Assembly (NCBI RefSeq): GCF_014058705.1
Contig: NZ_CP059692.1
Span: forward strand, 1,369,001-1,433,000
Reading direction: 5' to 3'
From: Aureimonas mangrovi
GTDB taxonomy: Bacteria > Pseudomonadota > Alphaproteobacteria > Rhizobiales > Rhizobiaceae
DNA: 64,000 nucleotides
The notes under the pieces are model-generated. The model did no database searches and was not told where the DNA came from. It was given only the letters and a program-made list of their open reading frames with translations. Both the position numbers and the translations under genes were made by a program. Below, one piece after another: positions 45,009 through 53,275 of this stretch; position 1 is the stretch's first letter, and the number at the start of each line of letters is the position of its first letter.

Positions 45009-45715
45009 CGCGAGACCTCGCCGCGCTTCGACCAGCGCTCGACCCGCGAGATGACCGCCACCGAAGCGAAGGTCATGACGAGGAACAGCGCGCAGGCGAC
45101 TGTGTAGAACAGGAAGGGCTCACGCGTGACGCGCGCGGCGACGCCCGCCTGACGCATGATGTCGGCGAGGCCGATGACGGACACCAGCGCCGTGTCCTTC
45201 AAGAGGTTCAGCCAAACATTCGTCAGCCCCGGCAGCGCGATGCGGATGAGCTGCGGGAAGGTGATGAGCCACAGGATGCGGGAGCGCGAAAGGCCGAGCG
45301 CCCTGCCGGCCTCCTCCTGCCCCTCCGGGATCGCGCGGAAGGCCGACAGGAAGACTTCCGAGGAGAATGCCGAGAAGACGAAGCCGAGGGCGAGCATACC
45401 GGCGACGAAGGCCGAGAGCGACAGATCCGGCAGGCCGGCCGCACCGGTCATCGCGTTGATGAGTGCCTGCCCGCCGTAGAAGACGAGGAACAGGGTCAGA
45501 AGCTCGGGCAGGCCGCGAAAGATCGTGGTGTAGATGTTGGCCGAAAGGTTCAGCGCCCAGTCATTCGAACGCTTGGCGAGCGCGAGCAGGAGCCCTGCTG
45601 TCAGGCCGAAGGGGAGCGTTGCGAGAGCGAGCGAAGCCGTGACGAGGACGCCGCGCGCGATCTCGTCGCCCCAGCCCGTGTCGCCGAACGCCAAGAGGGA
45701 TAGAAGGTCGTCCAT
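45005..45715 (-). CDS. Polar amino-acid ABC permease (HisQ type)
   Basis: Permease of 236 residues, the HisQ-like partner of the HisM-like protein encoded next. Five membrane segments are visible. The motif TIFRGLPELLTLFLVFYGGQ (about 88-107) is the HisQ form of the family signature, and AIPEGQEEAGRALGLSRSRIL (about 146-166) is the EAA coupling loop. It lies 74 bp after the binding-protein gene on the same strand. Together they import a basic or polar amino acid across the inner membrane. The ATPase must be encoded elsewhere. Confidence 0.92.
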   Translation of the reverse strand: MDDLLSLLAFGDTGWGDEIARGVLVTASLALATLPFGLTAGLLLALAKRSNDWALNLSANIYTTIFRGLPELLTLFLVFYGGQALINAMTGAAGLPDLSLSAFVAGMLALGFVFSAFSSEVFLSAFRAIPEGQEEAGRALGLSRSRILWLITFPQLIRIALPGLTNVWLNLLKDTALVSVIGLADIMRQAGVAARVTREPFLFYTVACALFLVMTFASVAVISRVERWSKRGEVSR

Positions 45716-45789
45716 TCAGGTCGCGCCGCAGTGCGGCCGCTCAGGCCTTGCCGTGCGGGCAGGCTCGAGCGGGCCGCTGCCGGGTGTCG

Positions 45790-46563
45790 TCAGTCGCCGT
45801 AGACGTCGAAGTCGAAATACTTGTCCTGGATCTCGGCATAGGTGCCGTTCTCGCGGATGGCGTCGATCGCAGCGTTGAAGCGCTCCGCCAGTTCGTCCTC
45901 GCCGAGGCGCAGCGCAATGCCGATGCCTTCGCCGTAGATCGCAGGATCGGCAGGCAGCGTATCAACGAGGCGGCAGCACGCGCCGGCATCCGTGTCGAGG
46001 AATTCAGATAGAACGACGACATCATCGACCGCGCCATCGAGGCGGCCGTTCTCAAGGTCGAGCTGGTATTCCTCAGCCGTTGGGTAGATCCGCACATCGG
46101 AGTCGGCAAAAAGGGCCTCCGCTGCCTGCGAATGGGTAGTCGAGCCTTGCGCGCCGACCGAAAGCCCCGACATGGCCTCCGCGCTCGCTTCGGTAATCTC
46201 GCTGTCCCGCGGCACGATCAACGCGGGCGGGGTCTGATAATACTTGTTGGTGAAGAGCACCTGCTGCTGACGCTCGGGCGTGATCGACATGGAGGCGATG
46301 ATCGCGTCGAAGCGGTTGTTCTGGAGGGCCGGAATGATGCCGTCCCAGTCCGAGGTGACGAACTCGCAGGTCACTTCCATCTGGTCGCAGAGCGCACGGG
46401 CGATGTCGATGTCGAAGCCTTCCAGCTCGCCCGCCGCGTTCGTAAAGTTGAACGGCGCGTAGGCCCCCTCCGTGCCGATGCGCAGCGTTTCCTGCGCCTG
46501 TGCAGCGCTGGCGGTCAGCGCCAGCGCGGCGGTGAGCATGGTGAGGGTGCGGGACAGATGCAT
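45790..46563 (-). CDS. Amino-acid ABC transporter periplasmic binding protein (HisJ/ArgT-like)
   Basis: Periplasmic binding protein of 257 residues (SBP_bac_3). A signal peptide of about 23 residues ends at A-A-Q-A, followed by ETLRIGTEGAYAPFNF and GFDIDIARALCDQME, both typical of the HisJ/ArgT/ArtJ group. The pattern EFVTSDWDGIIPALQNNRFDAIIASMSIT carries the ligand-contacting region and suggests a basic or polar amino acid. The start was set at MHLSRTL, 12 residues inside the longest frame, giving a normal signal peptide. It is the first gene of the three-gene importer operon. Confidence 0.92.
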   Translation of the reverse strand: MHLSRTLTMLTAALALTASAAQAQETLRIGTEGAYAPFNFTNAAGELEGFDIDIARALCDQMEVTCEFVTSDWDGIIPALQNNRFDAIIASMSITPERQQQVLFTNKYYQTPPALIVPRDSEITEASAEAMSGLSVGAQGSTTHSQAAEALFADSDVRIYPTAEEYQLDLENGRLDGAVDDVVVLSEFLDTDAGACCRLVDTLPADPAIYGEGIGIALRLGEDELAERFNAAIDAIRENGTYAEIQDKYFDFDVYGD

Positions 46564-46653
46564 GGGCGAGGAGCCTTTCGGGGTTCGGCGGCCGGGCAAG
46601 AACGAAAGGGCGATGTTGCGCGATTCCCAGCGAATGGCAACCGCGCGGCGCGC

Positions 46654-47292
46654 TTAAAGTGCCCGATTAACAAGCATGCTTCGAGCTGCCGCAAGATCGC
46701 CTGGCGTATTGACGTTGAAGAACGGATCCCCGCCCGGCGCCCTCGGATCAGGTTCGAAGGAGATGGCTTCCCAGCCGCAGTCTTCGAGAAAGGCGCGCAC
46801 GGAAAGGCTCACGCCCGGTCGGTCGAGATAAGGGCCGAGGCGGCCGAGCTGGCACACGGGCCAGAGCGCGACGGTCGGATGCGTGCCGGTGGCGCTCCTT
46901 GCGACGCGGACGGTCTCTCCTGCGTCTGCTGCAAGGCGCGGCACGAGGTCGGCGGGCAGGAAGGGCGTGTCGCCGGGAATGCTGACGAGATAGGCGGTGT
47001 CCGGAGCGTTCACCGCCAGCCAGCGCGCTGCGGCCTCCAGCCCTGCCAGGGGGCCGAGCCTGCCTTCGCGCAAATCGTCGACGAGCGGCAGGGAGAGGCT
47101 GGCGAATGCCACGGTGTCGGCGGCGCTCACAAGGATCGGGGCACAGTGAGCGCGCACTGCGTCCAGCGTGCGCTCGGCGAGCGTGCGCCCTGCAAGGTCG
47201 ATCAAGGGCTTCGGGATCGCACCGCCCATGCGCGAGCCGCGTCCGCCGGCGAGGAGCACGGCGGCCGGAAGCGCGACGGCGGGACCGATCAC
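46654..47292 (-). CDS. mobA: Molybdenum cofactor guanylyltransferase MobA
   Basis: Nucleotidyltransferase of 212 residues that attaches GMP to molybdopterin-Mo to give the dinucleotide cofactor. The N-terminal AAVLLAGGRGSRMGGAIPKPLIDLAG is the GTP-binding loop with the conserved Lys, and SIPGDTPFLPADL (with Asp in G-D-T-P) is the Mg-binding motif. A C-terminal FFNVNTPGDL is typical of MobA. The GTG at 47292 gives a standard start and overlaps the MFS transporter stop by 4 bp. moaA is encoded about 3 kb away on the same strand, consistent with a molybdoenzyme-using organism. Confidence 0.9.
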   Translation of the reverse strand: MIGPAVALPAAVLLAGGRGSRMGGAIPKPLIDLAGRTLAERTLDAVRAHCAPILVSAADTVAFASLSLPLVDDLREGRLGPLAGLEAAARWLAVNAPDTAYLVSIPGDTPFLPADLVPRLAADAGETVRVARSATGTHPTVALWPVCQLGRLGPYLDRPGVSLSVRAFLEDCGWEAISFEPDPRAPGGDPFFNVNTPGDLAAARSMLVNRAL

Positions 47293-48506
47293 GATATCTC
47301 GACGCGGCCGGCGCGCAGGGCACACGCGACCGCGATCGCGCCGCCGACAACCATCAGGAGAGCGGTGATAGCTGGCGTGTAGGCGAAGGCCGCGGCCGTG
47401 ACCGAGAAGACCGCGCCGGTGCCGATCTGAAAAGCGCCGAGGAGACCGGCCGCCGCGCCCGCCGCCTCAGGGCGGACACTGACGCTCGACGCCGTTGCGG
47501 TGGGAACCGAAAGGCCGTTTCCGAAGCCGACGAGCATCATTGGACCGAACAGTGTCAAAGGGGAAATCCAGCCCCCTAGAAAGAGGATCAGCATCAAGGC
47601 GGAGGCGCTTCCAGTGATCGCGGATCCGACGATCATCATGCGCTTCAAACCGAGGCGCTGCGAGAAGCGGCCCGTGATGAAGTTGCCGGCGATGTAGCCC
47701 AGCGCACACAGCATGAACCAGAGGCCGTACTCGGCCGGCGTCATTCCGAGGGCCTGCGCCGCGATGAAGGGCGCGCCGCCGAGAAAGGCGAAGAAGGCCG
47801 CCGAGACGAAGGCCGCGACGCCGGTGAACTTCCAGAAGGCCGGCGTGCGAAGAAGCAGCCCGTAGGAGCGGAACTGCGCGCCCATCGGCGCCCCGCGCGC
47901 CTTGTTCGTCTCCGACAGGTCGAAAGCGAGAAGGCCGAGCGTCAAGACGCCGATCCCGCCCAGCATCCAGAAGACGGCACGCCAGCCGAAGGCATCGTCG
48001 AGAAGTCCGCCGATGGCGGGGCCGAACATCGGCGCGACGGCAAAGCCCATCGTGACGTAGCCGAGCATGCTGGCGGCCTGGTCTCGGGCGTAGAGATCGC
48101 GCACGATGGCGCGCGAGAGCACGATGCCGGTGGCGCTCGCCGCCTGCACCACCCGGCCGGCGAGGAACATGGCGGCATCGCCGGCGAAGATGCACATCAA
48201 GGTGCCGACGAGGAACAGCGCCATGCCGGCGAGGATGATCGGCCGGCGGCCGTAGCGGTCCGACAGCGGGCCCGCGACGAGCTGGATGATCGCTGTCGCG
48301 GCAAGGAACAGCGACAGGCCGAGCCCGATCTGGCCGGAACTGGCCTGAAGGTCCTGCGCAATCGAGGCCATCGAAGGCAGGAAGATGTTGATGGCGAGCG
48401 GCGACAGCGCCGAAGCGACGATCAGCGTCAGCAGCATCGGGCGACGCGCGGGCGGGGTCGGCGCAACACGCAGTTCGGCCGCGTGGGCGGGACAGTCGTC
48501 TCTCAT
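47289..48506 (-). CDS. MFS drug/metabolite transporter, Bcr/CflA type
   Basis: Transporter of 405 residues with 12 hydrophobic segments. The N-terminal half has LPSMASIAQDLQAS and GPLSDRYGRRPIIL, the loop 2-3 motif A of the major facilitator superfamily. IVRDLYARDQAASMLGYV is characteristic of Bcr/CflA multidrug exporters. It probably exports a drug or metabolite by proton antiport. The start at ATG 48506 overlaps the DMT gene stop by one base; the frame continues further upstream to 49025, but that part is antisense-like read-through of the neighbouring gene. Confidence 0.9.
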   Translation of the reverse strand: MRDDCPAHAAELRVAPTPPARRPMLLTLIVASALSPLAINIFLPSMASIAQDLQASSGQIGLGLSLFLAATAIIQLVAGPLSDRYGRRPIILAGMALFLVGTLMCIFAGDAAMFLAGRVVQAASATGIVLSRAIVRDLYARDQAASMLGYVTMGFAVAPMFGPAIGGLLDDAFGWRAVFWMLGGIGVLTLGLLAFDLSETNKARGAPMGAQFRSYGLLLRTPAFWKFTGVAAFVSAAFFAFLGGAPFIAAQALGMTPAEYGLWFMLCALGYIAGNFITGRFSQRLGLKRMMIVGSAITGSASALMLILFLGGWISPLTLFGPMMLVGFGNGLSVPTATASSVSVRPEAAGAAAGLLGAFQIGTGAVFSVTAAAFAYTPAITALLMVVGGAIAVACALRAGRVEIS

Positions 48507-49423
48507 CAATGCACCTGGTTGCGCAAGGGTGCGAGCCGTCCGAGCCTGCGCTCGCGGGCGAATACGAACACGCCGCTGGCGACAACGATCGCCGCCCCCA
48601 CCACGTCGAGAAGGGCTGGCGCGTCGCCGAAGAACACGAAGCCGAGGATCGTGGCAAAGACGAGGATCGTGTAGCGGAAGGGCGTGACGAAACCCACTTC
48701 GCCAAGCCGCATGGCCGCGACGATGGCGATGTAGCCGAGCGATATGGCGCAGGCCGCCGCGACGATGGACAGCGTCAAGGTCGGCGTCATCGGCTGCCAG
48801 CCCTGGAAAGGCAGGAGGATGAAGCCGACAAGGCCGACCGAGATGGCCGTCACGGTCGAGACGAACACCGAGGGAACGTTTGCCGGCAGCCGCCGCGTGA
48901 CCAGATCGCGCAGCGCCGAGAAGGCGACGGAGAGGAGGACGCTGATCGAGTGGACGGTGAAACCGTCCGTTCCCGGCCGGATGATGATCATCACCCCGAC
49001 GAAGCCGAGTGCGATCGAGGACCAACGGCGCCAGCCCGGCCGCTCGCCGAGAAAGATGACGGCGCCGAGCGTCACGACGAGCGGCAGCGCCTGATAGATC
49101 GCCGAGGCGTTGGCCAGCGGCAGATGGATGAGAGCGTTGATGTAGGCGAGCGTCGCGCCGATGTCGGCCAGCGAACGCACGATGACCGGCAGTCGCAGTG
49201 CCGCCCGCGCCCCGCGAAGCTCGCCGCGGAAGGCAGCCAGGGCCAGGAGCAGCATCGAAGCAAGGGTGCTTCTCACCGTCAGGAGCTGCGCCGTCGAAAT
49301 CTCGGTCATCGCCTGCTTGACGATAGCGTCGTTGAAGGCGAAGGCGCCCATCGCGCCCACCATCAGGAGGGCGGCCTTGCCGTTGTCGCTGATTGACGAC
49401 GCTTGCGGAAATGCGAGGGACAC
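48506..49423 (-). CDS. DMT-superfamily (EamA) transporter
   Basis: Membrane protein of 305 residues with ten predicted hydrophobic segments arranged as two EamA repeats. Repeat 1 ends in YQALPLVVTLGAVIFLGERPGWRRW, and repeat 2 in FGDAPALLDVVGAAIVVASGVFVFARE. The typical helices for drug/metabolite exporters (RhtA/YdcZ-like) are clear, with no binding motif that names a substrate. It shares its last base with the MFS transporter start, so the two exporters are translated in sequence. It was not found with a regulator. Confidence 0.9.
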   Translation of the reverse strand: MSLAFPQASSISDNGKAALLMVGAMGAFAFNDAIVKQAMTEISTAQLLTVRSTLASMLLLALAAFRGELRGARAALRLPVIVRSLADIGATLAYINALIHLPLANASAIYQALPLVVTLGAVIFLGERPGWRRWSSIALGFVGVMIIIRPGTDGFTVHSISVLLSVAFSALRDLVTRRLPANVPSVFVSTVTAISVGLVGFILLPFQGWQPMTPTLTLSIVAAACAISLGYIAIVAAMRLGEVGFVTPFRYTILVFATILGFVFFGDAPALLDVVGAAIVVASGVFVFARERRLGRLAPLRNQVH

Positions 49424-49495
49424 GGACGACCGATCGAGGCGGGAATGATCAGCCTTCCTTACGCCAACAGGTGCCGCTTGGCGAGGCAGCGTGCA

Positions 49496-49531
49496 TAAAA
49501 ACAGGCCGCCGCCCGAGGCGAGCGGCGGCCT
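49496..49531 (-). terminator. Rho-independent terminator for the glycine-zipper lipoprotein gene
   Basis: Inverted repeat AGGCCGCCGC (49503-49512) and GCGGCGGCCT (49522-49531), followed on the minus strand by G and five T. A textbook terminator 16 bp past the lipoprotein stop. Confidence 0.85.
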
Positions 49532-49546
49532 CCGACTTTCGTGCGA

Positions 49547-49756
49547 TCAGCGCGTATTGCGGCCGACAACCGCGCCCGCCGTGCCCCCGGCCAGCGCGCC
49601 GACGACGGCACCGCCCGATCCGCCCACCGCATCGCCGATGACGGCACCGCCCGCGCCGCCGATGCCGGCGCCGGCCAGCGTGCGTTCCGTGCGCGTGCAG
49701 CCAGTCGCGATGAGAAGGGCAGCCGTCACGGCCAGGATGGGCTTGAGCGTCTTCAT
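49547..49756 (-). CDS. Glycine-zipper small lipoprotein
   Basis: Peptide of 69 residues: a signal helix with lipobox I-A-T-G-C (Cys20), then a Gly/Ala-rich region built of two G-x-x-x-G zipper repeats (AGAGIGGAGGAVIGDAVGG and SGGAVVGALAGGTAGAVVG). Such YMGG-like or OmpA-associated lipoproteins are envelope components, and glycine-zipper stretches can insert in or pack against membranes. It has its own terminator and stands alone between the DMT gene and moaA. Function is unknown. Confidence 0.88.
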   Translation of the reverse strand: MKTLKPILAVTAALLIATGCTRTERTLAGAGIGGAGGAVIGDAVGGSGGAVVGALAGGTAGAVVGRNTR

Positions 49757-49864
49757 GGTCGTCTCCTCGAAGGATTGGTCTTGTCGAAGAGCGAACTAGC
49801 GCCGGTCCCGCGCCTTTCCAGAGAGAATCAGACCTGCGGGCAAGCCGCAGCCAGGCCGGCCGGC

Positions 49865-50911
49865 TCAGCCGCCCGTCATGCTCATGTGTCGCGAGACGGC
49901 CGGCGCTCGGGTCGTGCGGTCAATGACGAAATCGTGTCCCTTCGGCTTGCGCGAGATGGCTTCTTCGATAGCCGTGTGGAGGAGGTCGTTGCCTTCGGAG
50001 GCGCGCAGCGCGCCGCGCAGGTCGGCGGCATCCTCCTGGCCGAGACACATGAAGAGCGTGCCGGTGCAGGTGACGCGGACCCGGTTGCAGCTTTCGCAGA
50101 AATTGTGGGTTAGCGGCGTGATGAAACCGAGGCGCCCGCCGGTTTCCTCCACGCGAACGTAACGCGCCGGACCGCCTGTCTGATACGAAATGTCCGTCAG
50201 CGTGAATCGCGCGGCGAGGTCGCGCCGCACTTTCGAAAGTGGAAGGTAGCGATCCGTGCGATCCTCGCCGATCTCGCCGAGCGGCATCGTCTCGATCAAG
50301 GTGAGGTCCATGCCTTCACCGTGTGCCCATTCGATCATGAACGGGATTTCGCCCTCGTTGAAATTGCGCAGGGCAACGGCGTTGAGCTTGATCGCGATGC
50401 CGGCCTTCTGCGCCGCACGGATGCCGTCCATCACCTTGCCGAGATCGCCCCAGCGCGTGATGGCACGGAACTTGTCCGGGTCGAGCGTATCGATCGAGAC
50501 GTTGAGGCGGCGCACACCGCATTCGGCGAGTTCGTCCGCAAAGCGGGCGAGCTGCGAGCCGTTCGTCGTCAGGGTCAGTTCGTCGAGGGCGCCGTTGTCG
50601 ATATGGCGCGAGAGCGAGCGGATGAGCGACATGACGTTTTTGCGCACCAGCGGCTCGCCGCCCGTCAGCCGCAGGCGCCGCACGCCGCGCTCGACGAAGG
50701 CGCTGGCCAGCCGGTCGATCTCCTCCAGCGTCAGGAGATCGCGCTTGGGCAGGAACTCCATGTCCTCCGCCATGCAGTAGACGCAGCGAAAGTCGCAGCG
50801 ATCCGTGACCGAGACACGCAGGTAGGTGATCGGGCGCGCGAACGGATCGATCAGCGGCGCCGCCGGCCGCTTCGCTTCGAGCGGCATCTTGATGTGGGCG
50901 GCGGAACTCAT
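49865..50911 (-). CDS. moaA: GTP 3',8-cyclase MoaA
   Basis: Radical SAM enzyme of 348 residues that starts molybdopterin synthesis by converting GTP to 3',8-cyclo-7,8-dihydro-GTP. The N-terminal [4Fe-4S] site is Cys39-x3-Cys43-x2-Cys46 (CDFRCVYC), and the radical-SAM GGEP is seen as TGGEPLVR. The second cluster has CESC and a further Cys in [10 protein letters not shown], and the conserved C-terminal double glycine (SMTGG) is present. Length fits the family. It is transcribed alone on the minus strand, divergent from the DUF971 gene, with mobA nearby. MoaB, MoaC and MoaE are not in the window. Confidence 0.97.
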   Translation of the reverse strand: MSSAAHIKMPLEAKRPAAPLIDPFARPITYLRVSVTDRCDFRCVYCMAEDMEFLPKRDLLTLEEIDRLASAFVERGVRRLRLTGGEPLVRKNVMSLIRSLSRHIDNGALDELTLTTNGSQLARFADELAECGVRRLNVSIDTLDPDKFRAITRWGDLGKVMDGIRAAQKAGIAIKLNAVALRNFNEGEIPFMIEWAHGEGMDLTLIETMPLGEIGEDRTDRYLPLSKVRRDLAARFTLTDISYQTGGPARYVRVEETGGRLGFITPLTHNFCESCNRVRVTCTGTLFMCLGQEDAADLRGALRASEGNDLLHTAIEEAISRKPKGHDFVIDRTTRAPAVSRHMSMTGG

Positions 50912-51015
50912 CAGAAGGAAGGCCTTGTCACAAATCGCATGGATGCCTGCCGAATGTGGAAGGCGACCCTGCAGGGGTCAAGATGGCGCCGCGTGACGGA
51001 AAGGTGAAGGCTGGA

Positions 51016-51375
51016 ATGTCAAAAAACGCCACGCCGAAGGAATTGCGCGTCTCGCGCGACAGGCAGACCCTGACACTCGTCTACGATGACGAGGCGAGCG
51101 AGGCCTTCAGTGCAGAGATGCTGCGCGTGCTCTCTCCTTCGGCAGAGGTGCAAGGCCATTCGCCAGAGCAACGCGTCACCGTTGGGAGCAAGCGCGCTGT
51201 CGCCATCCGCGACCTCGTGCCGGTCGGTCACTACGCCGTACGCATCGTCTTCGACGACGGCCACGACACGGGACTCTTCACCTGGAGCTATCTCGCCGAA
51301 CTCGCCGCTCATCGCGAGGAGCGCTGGCAGAATTATCTCGATGAACTCGCCGCCAAAGGCCTTACCCGCGACTGA
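51016..51375 (+). CDS. DUF971-domain protein
   Basis: Protein of 119 residues consisting of one DUF971 / gamma-butyrobetaine-hydroxylase-like N-terminal domain. It starts PKELRVSRDRQTLTLVYDDE, and the core has the family's YAVRIVFDDGHDTGLFTWSYL run (residues about 73-95) and E-R-W-x-x-Y-L-x-E-L end. Stand-alone members occur widely in proteobacteria near Mrp/ApbC or molybdenum genes and may bind metal or an Fe-S partner; the role is not established. Here moaA is divergent from it. The ATG at 51016 is preferred to earlier in-frame starts. Confidence 0.88.
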   Translation: MSKNATPKELRVSRDRQTLTLVYDDEASEAFSAEMLRVLSPSAEVQGHSPEQRVTVGSKRAVAIRDLVPVGHYAVRIVFDDGHDTGLFTWSYLAELAAHREERWQNYLDELAAKGLTRD

Positions 51376-51384
51376 GAAGGCCGG

Positions 51385-52143
51385 TCAGGAGGCGATCGCC
51401 TTCGGATGGCCCTTCGGTACGAAGGGCGGCAGGCTGTCGAAGGCGGATCGAAGGGCGTTGGACCAGCCGCCGGATATCTCGCGATAGTAGGGATCGCTGT
51501 CCTCGATGCGCTGGTGATAGCCGCGCACGAGACTGTCGGTGCGGTACATCTGAAGGTCGATCGGAAGGCCGACCGAAAGGTTCGACTTCACGGTGGAATC
51601 GAAGGAGACGAGGAGAAGCTTGGCCGCTTCGTTCATCGACATCGCGGGATCGTAGGTGCGCACGATGATCGGGCGGCCATACTTGTGCTCGCCGATCTGG
51701 AAGAACGGGTTGTCGGCGCCGGCTTCGATGAAGTTGCCTTCCGGGTAAATCAGGAAGAGGCGGGGGCGCCCGCCCTTGATCTGGCCGCCGAGGATGAAGG
51801 AGCCGGAGAATACGCCATCGGCACGCTGCCCGCTTTCGGCGGTGAAGGAGATCGCTTCCTTCAGCGTCTCTCCGACGAGCTTGGCGGTCTGGAACATCGA
51901 GGGTTGGCCGAGAAGCGTCGGCTTGCGCTCCGCGGGTGCGGCGAACCGCTCCTCGAGCAGCGAGATCGCCGACTGGGTCGTCGCCAGATTACCCGCCGAC
52001 AGGAGGCAGAGGAAGCGCTCGCCGGGCACCTCCCACGTCTTCATCTTCGTTACCGTGGAGACGTTGTCGACCCCCGCGTTGGTGCGGGTGTCCGACATGA
52101 AGACGATGCCTTCCTCCACCAGAAGGCCGACGCAATAGGTCAT
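51385..52143 (-). CDS. Anbu, proteasome-type peptidase
   Basis: Proteasome-like N-terminal nucleophile protein of 252 residues of the Anbu class (COG3484, ancestral beta subunit). It begins MTYCVGLLVEEGIVF, so removal of Met exposes Thr2 as nucleophile. SDTRTNAGVDNVSTVTKM and the Lys that follows match the proteasome active site. Anbu assembles as a spiral dodecamer or similar, and its proteolytic function is weak or unproven. The two genes upstream on the same strand encode the alpha-E protein and the ATP-grasp ligase that normally accompany it. The usual transglutaminase-like partner gene is missing. Confidence 0.93.
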   Translation of the reverse strand: MTYCVGLLVEEGIVFMSDTRTNAGVDNVSTVTKMKTWEVPGERFLCLLSAGNLATTQSAISLLEERFAAPAERKPTLLGQPSMFQTAKLVGETLKEAISFTAESGQRADGVFSGSFILGGQIKGGRPRLFLIYPEGNFIEAGADNPFFQIGEHKYGRPIIVRTYDPAMSMNEAAKLLLVSFDSTVKSNLSVGLPIDLQMYRTDSLVRGYHQRIEDSDPYYREISGGWSNALRSAFDSLPPFVPKGHPKAIAS

Positions 52144-52277
52144 CGTTGGGCATGTTCCTGCTGCGCGCCCTTCGACGCACGAAAATCGACACGATTAATC
52201 TTTGCTCCGCCACGTGCCGCAGCGCAAGCGCGCGCAGGCGCCATCCCCCGATTGTGCCTCAGGAACGCTTCAGTCCG

Positions 52278-53219
52278 TCAGGAATGGAACCGGTAGCTCT
52301 GCGCGATCTCGTTCGACAGGCGGTTGTTGTCGAGGATCAGTCGCTCGATGAACTCGTGCAGCCCGAAATCGATGATTTCGTTGACGTCCGTCTCCTCCAG
52401 CCGCGCGGCGATTTCGCGCGCGGTTTCGTGGCAGGCGTGCGTCTCGCCATAGGTGCGCGCGATGAAGCTCAGGCTCTCCTCGATGCAGCGGTACGAGTAA
52501 GCGAGCGAGCGCGGCATGCGGCGGTTGAGAATTAGGAAGTCGATGATGTCGTTGGCGCGGAACTCGGCGTCGTACTCCCAGGCGTAGGCCCGCAGGGCCG
52601 AGACCGAGCGCAGGATCGACCCCCATTGAAAATTGTCGAGCGGCGAGCCGACGGAGGAGTGCTGCGGCAGGAGCACCCAGTACTTCACGTCGAGGATGCG
52701 GGCGGTGGAATCGGCGCGTTCCAGGAACGTGCCAAGATTGCAAAAGTCGAAGATCTCGTTGCGCAGCATGGTGCCGTAGAAGGAACCGCGGATGAGCGCC
52801 GTGCGCTGCTTGACGAGGTTCAGGACGGCAGGAAGGTCGTCGGCCGGCCGCGAAAGGCGGTTCTTCAGCACCATCCAGCCTTCGTTCAGCGCTTCCCATG
52901 TCTCACGCGTCAGGGCCGTCCGCACCATGCGCCCGTTGGTGCGCGCGACGTCGAAGGAGGAGAGGACGCTCGACGGATTGTCGAGGTCGCGGAGCAGGAA
53001 GTCGACGATCGTGTCGGGATCGAAGTCCGCGTGCTTCGCCTTATAGGCGTTCTCGACGCCGGCCGAAACGAGCACCGAATTCCACTCGTCCGGCTCCGCC
53101 GAGAGATTGGTGAGTGAGAGGCGCAAGCCCGCATCAAGAAGGCGCGCCATATTCTCGGCCCGCTCGATATAGCGGTGCATCCAGAACAGGCCGTTGGCAG
53201 TGCGTCCGAGAAGGGGCAT
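52278..53219 (-). CDS. Alpha-E domain protein of the Anbu cluster
   Basis: All-helical alpha-E protein (DUF403, COG2307) of 313 residues. It starts MPLLGRTANGLFWMHRYIERAENMARLLD, the near-invariant signature of the family, and ends in the conserved HEFIERLILDNNRLS. Family members are found with circularly permuted ATP-grasp enzymes, transglutaminase-like proteins and Anbu, forming a peptide-ligating or peptide-modifying system of unknown product. The gene lies 56 bp downstream of the ATP-grasp gene. Between its stop and the anbu start are 134 bp with no gene. Confidence 0.94.
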   Translation of the reverse strand: MPLLGRTANGLFWMHRYIERAENMARLLDAGLRLSLTNLSAEPDEWNSVLVSAGVENAYKAKHADFDPDTIVDFLLRDLDNPSSVLSSFDVARTNGRMVRTALTRETWEALNEGWMVLKNRLSRPADDLPAVLNLVKQRTALIRGSFYGTMLRNEIFDFCNLGTFLERADSTARILDVKYWVLLPQHSSVGSPLDNFQWGSILRSVSALRAYAWEYDAEFRANDIIDFLILNRRMPRSLAYSYRCIEESLSFIARTYGETHACHETAREIAARLEETDVNEIIDFGLHEFIERLILDNNRLSNEIAQSYRFHS

Positions 53220-53275
53220 TCAGAACTCTTTCGGCAAAGCGATGCAGGCAGGGCGGCAGGGTCAGGTGGCGAGCG

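Noticed and set aside
46132-47382. 416-codon open frame on the plus strand
   Set aside because: Antisense to the binding-protein and mobA genes.
48507-49025. N-terminal extension of the Bcr/CflA transporter
   Set aside because: Out-of-frame reading of the overlapping EamA gene; the ATG at 48506 gives a normal MFS start.
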